Positions 61,478 to 64,000 of a DNA stretch of 64,000 nucleotides are shown one piece after another. The notes under the pieces are model-generated. The model saw only the letters and a program-made list of their open reading frames with translations. It made no database searches and was not told where the DNA came from. Position 1 is the first letter of the stretch. Each line of letters begins with the position of its first letter. The position numbers were made by a program, and so were the translations under genes. Source of the stretch: DATAXI01 sp963756185 (lineage in GTDB: Bacteria; Verrucomicrobiota; Verrucomicrobiia; Chthoniobacterales; Chthoniobacteraceae); contig CAVWMS010000005.1 in the NCBI GenBank assembly GCA_963756185.1, forward strand, positions 1 through 64,000, given 5' to 3'.

Positions 61478-62288
61478 CGGGGCGAAACCAGAGAGCAGGC
61501 AGCCGCCGGGGGCGACGACGCCGGTGGTGGAGATGACGCATGTGCACCTGGCGTTTGGCAAGAGGACGATTCTCAAGAACCTGAGCCTGAAGGTGGCGCC
61601 GCAGGAGCGGCTGGTGATCATGGGCCAGAGCGGCGGGGGGAAGAGCACGACGCTGAGGTTGATCCTGGGGATCCTGCATCCGACCTCCGGGAGCGTGAAA
61701 TTCAAGGGGGAGGAGGTGACGCGGATGACGCGCCCTGAGTTGAACAAGATGCGGCGGGGGATCGGGATGGTGTACCAGTACTCGGCGCTGATATCGTCTC
61801 TGAACGTGCGGGACAACCTGGCGCTGCCGCTGGAGGAATTGACCGATACGCCGGAGAAGGAGATCGACGAAATAGTGAATGAAAAGCTGTCGCTGGTGGG
61901 AATGGAGGATACGAAGAGTTACATGCCGAGCGAGTTGTCCGGCGGGATGAGAAAGCGTGTGGGCCTGGCGCGTGCGCTGGTGATGAACCCGGAGTTGATC
62001 CTGTTTGACGAGCCATCGGCGGGGCTGGACCCGGTGGTGTCATCGGTGATCGACGAGCTGATCATTTCCCTGACGGAAAAGACGAAGGCGACGTCGATCA
62101 TCGTCACGCACGAAATGGACAGCGCGTTCCGGATCGCCACGCGGATGGCGATGCTGTACCATGGGGAGATCATCGAGGAAGACAGGCCGGAGCGATTCCG
62201 GCATTCCGATGACCCAGTGGTGTCGCAATTTGTGGAAGGGCGAACCGAAGGGCCGATCGAGACGCAGACAACACCAAGCAGCGAGTAA
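61470..62288 (+). CDS. mlaF: MlaF-type ABC transporter ATP-binding protein
   Basis: The ATPase partner of MlaE. The 272 residues contain Walker A IMGQSGGGKSTTLRL, the Q loop MVYQYSALISSLNVRDNL, signature ELSGGMRKRVGLARAL, Walker B LILFDEPSAGLDPV and the H loop VTHEMDS. The final tail, EGPIETQTTPSSE, is short. ATG at 61470 overlaps mlaE by eight bases. Confidence 0.94.
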   Translation: MADGAKPESRQPPGATTPVVEMTHVHLAFGKRTILKNLSLKVAPQERLVIMGQSGGGKSTTLRLILGILHPTSGSVKFKGEEVTRMTRPELNKMRRGIGMVYQYSALISSLNVRDNLALPLEELTDTPEKEIDEIVNEKLSLVGMEDTKSYMPSELSGGMRKRVGLARALVMNPELILFDEPSAGLDPVVSSVIDELIISLTEKTKATSIIVTHEMDSAFRIATRMAMLYHGEIIEEDRPERFRHSDDPVVSQFVEGRTEGPIETQTTPSSE

Positions 62289-62307
62289 AACTCAACGAAA
62301 CAAAATT

Positions 62308-63255
62308 ATGCAAATCCGCCGCGAAGAAGTGCGCACCGGTCTCCTGGTGCTGGTGAGCCTGGGCATCCTGACCGGGGTGCTGCTGGCGCTCAATGCGCCA
62401 GGCGTATTCAGGAGTGAACATACTTTCCGCATTTATTTCGACAATGCGGAGGGGCTGAACCCGGGGGCGCCGGTGTACCTGGCGGGGCGCAAAATCGGGC
62501 AGGTGACCAACCTGGTGTCGCCGGTGCCGCTGGCGGAACGTCCGAAGGGGTACGAAAACGACGAGGCGCTGGTGCAGGTGGAGGTGAACAGTTCGGCGCA
62601 GATTTTCAACAAGGTGCAGGTGCATATGCTGCAAACGAACCTGCTGGGGGCGCCGGTGATCGATTTCACCAACGGGGACGAAAACTCGGGGCTGGCGCCG
62701 AATAATTCGTATTTCGTGGGGATACGGGAGAAGGATTTCACGGCGGCGATAGCGGACGCGGTGCAGGTGATCAAGGACACGGTGACGCCGGTGGCCGAGC
62801 AGGCGCAGAAAACGATGCAGCAGTTGAGCGACACGGCGGTCAACCTGCAGAAATTGACGGCGCCGGGCTCGGACGTGGACCAGGCGGTGGTGCAGTTCAA
62901 GAAATTCGGGGACAACCTGGTGGATATATCGGCGAAGGGGAATGCGCTGCAGAATTCGCTGTTGAACATCGAGGTGCTGACGGGGAGCAACGGGCACTTG
63001 AACCGTACGCTGGCGAACGCGGACGAATTGACGAGGGAGGTGCTTGAGAAGGGGCAGATCGAGCAGACGCTGGCGAACCTGCAGGATACGACGGCGAACC
63101 TGAACAACCTCATCGATTCGGTGAAGCCAAGGGTGGATGCGATCACGTTGAACCTGCAGCAGGCGACCGATACGCTGAAGCGCCAGCCGTGGCGGCTGGT
63201 GTGGCCGACGACGAAGAAGTATCCGTCGCCGAGCCCCCGGAGGCGGGAGATGTAG
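62308..63255 (+). CDS. mlaD: MlaD/MCE-domain lipid-binding protein
   Basis: A periplasmic substrate-binding subunit with one N-terminal membrane helix (LLVLVSLGILTGVLLALNAP). The MCE domain is at about 40-150: IYFDNAEGLNPGAPVYLAGR and KIGQV. After this comes an alpha-helical coiled section and the C-terminal LKRQPWRLVWPTTKKYPSPS, as seen in the MlaD-like subset. The 315-residue length is longer than E. coli MlaD. The ATG at 62308 follows mlaF by 19 bases. No mlaB or mlaC follows here. Confidence 0.92.
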   Translation: MQIRREEVRTGLLVLVSLGILTGVLLALNAPGVFRSEHTFRIYFDNAEGLNPGAPVYLAGRKIGQVTNLVSPVPLAERPKGYENDEALVQVEVNSSAQIFNKVQVHMLQTNLLGAPVIDFTNGDENSGLAPNNSYFVGIREKDFTAAIADAVQVIKDTVTPVAEQAQKTMQQLSDTAVNLQKLTAPGSDVDQAVVQFKKFGDNLVDISAKGNALQNSLLNIEVLTGSNGHLNRTLANADELTREVLEKGQIEQTLANLQDTTANLNNLIDSVKPRVDAITLNLQQATDTLKRQPWRLVWPTTKKYPSPSPRRREM

Positions 63256-63319
63256 GGGGGCGGGGAGAGGCGGCGAGGTGGTTCGGCGCCCGTAATTGCC
63301 CCTGCTTGCCGCGCGGACA

Positions 63320-63344
63320 AAATTCGAAATTCGAAATTCGAAAG
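63320..63344. repeat. TTCGAA heptamer array at the 3' ends of mlaD and trpA
   Basis: Three units of ATTCGAA in direct orientation lie between the converging mlaD and trpA genes. The usual inverse half is missing. Confidence 0.8.
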
Positions 63345-63375
63345 ATTTGGCGGGCTTTGCGCTTGCTTGCTTGCG

Positions 63376-64000
63376 TTACTGCTTTACGGCGGCGGCGAGG
63401 GGGCGGACGAAGGCGGCGACTAGGTCCGGCATGGCGGGGTCGGCGGCGTATTGGGCGACGCGCTTGACGATGGCGCTGCCGACGATGACGCCGTCGGCGA
63501 GTTGGGCGACGTGGCGAGCCTGGTCGGGATTCGAGACGCCGAAACCGACGGCGACGGGGAGCGACGTCGTGCGCCGGATGGCCTCGACGCGGGCGGCTAT
63601 GGTATCGGCGACGGTGGCCTGTTCGCCGGTGACGCCTTCGCGCGAGACGTAGTAGATGAAGCCGTCGGCGTTGGCGGTGATGCGGGCGATGCGGTCATCC
63701 GGAGTGGTGGGGGCGATGAGGCGGATGCGGCGCATGCCGCCGACGGGGGCGAGCTCCGGGGCGTCTTCGTCGGGCGGGAGATCGAGAATGAGGAGGCCAT
63801 CGACGCCGGCGTCCTCGGCATCGCGGTGGAAGCGCTCGAAGCCGAGGACGAGGAGCGGGTTGATGTAGGTGTAAAGGACGATGGGGATTTGGGAGTCGCG
63901 GCGAATCTGGCGGACGCACTCGAGGACGCCGTAAGGGGTGGCGCCGGCATCGAGGGCGCGCTGGGAGGCGAGCTGGTTGACGATGCCATCGGCCAGGGGA
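63376..64000 (-). CDS. trpA: Tryptophan synthase alpha chain, partial
   Basis: The alpha subunit cleaves indole-3-glycerol phosphate. The window holds the C-terminal 207 codons: LADGIVNQLASQRALDAGAT, PIVLYTYINPLLVLGFERFH, GVDGLLILDLPPDE, FIYYVSREGVTGEQA and LPVAVGFGVSNPDQARHVAQ, then ADGVIVGSAIVK. The N-terminus with the catalytic Glu lies off the right edge. It is separated from trpC. Confidence 0.94.
   Translation of the reverse strand, partial: PLADGIVNQLASQRALDAGATPYGVLECVRQIRRDSQIPIVLYTYINPLLVLGFERFHRDAEDAGVDGLLILDLPPDEDAPELAPVGGMRRIRLIAPTTPDDRIARITANADGFIYYVSREGVTGEQATVADTIAARVEAIRRTTSLPVAVGFGVSNPDQARHVAQLADGVIVGSAIVKRVAQYAADPAMPDLVAAFVRPLAAAVKQ

Noticed and set aside
1..64000. tRNA, rRNA or known riboswitch
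   Set aside because: I looked in the gaps for cloverleaf patterns, rRNA segments and a TPP element before thiE and saw none; a covariance search would be needed to be sure.

Overview
The window is GC-rich, densely coded DNA, most likely from a member of the Verrucomicrobiota (PVC superphylum). Three things point there. The division and cell-wall cluster has a LysM/NlpD-like gene between murD and ftsW, the arrangement known from chlamydiae. There are secreted formylglycine-generating-enzyme-like and coiled-coil TPR proteins of a verrucomicrobial style. The intergenic spaces are filled with short repeats that read as FEFRISNFEF-like peptides. The assignment rests on protein content and gene order read by eye; no database was searched.

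Layout. Positions 1-16822 (minus strand) hold a nearly complete dcw cluster, in transcription order mraZ, rsmH, ftsL, ftsI, murE, (small ORF), murF, mraY, murD, lysM, ftsW, murG, a murC-murB fusion, ddl, ftsQ and the first codons of ftsA. Many junctions are ATGA overlaps, and a series of 10-bp-spaced TGGG boxes that looks like a MraZ operator precedes mraZ. Positions 17145-23433 (minus) carry a DUF899 protein, a heavily frameshifted ABC exporter, a PfkB kinase and accB-accC-thiE. Positions 23638-27703 (plus) carry rarA, a candidate two-gene nucleotidyltransferase module, an alpha-L-fucosidase and an internally deleted glyoxalase-like remnant; trpC follows on the minus strand. Positions 28867-41666 (plus) are a complex I operon, nuoD, a small lipoprotein, a nuoE-nuoF fusion, then nuoG to nuoN, without nuoABC, behind a CRP-like palindrome.

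From 41.7 kb to 60.6 kb the region is accessory: a secreted FGE-like protein, two paralogous small membrane proteins, a TPR membrane protein, a secreted beta-propeller protein, an HNH nuclease, a PL7-like secreted protein, a large coiled-coil TPR protein, an IS630-family element, a Phd/PIN toxin-antitoxin pair, an EVE protein, gene remnants, and at least five kinds of non-coding repeat, including a 98-bp tandem array interrupted by a 115-bp MITE whose ends resemble those of the IS630 element. Positions 60683-63255 encode an MlaE-MlaF-MlaD lipid-transport system, and the window ends in trpA (minus).

Several conserved genes (ddl, ftsI, accB, thiE, nuoM, the ABC exporter and the transposase) have frame breaks. 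Most of the single breaks need one base, often in a G/C run, so the sequence probably contains uncorrected indels. The ABC exporter has so many breaks that it may be a true pseudogene or a poorly resolved stretch.
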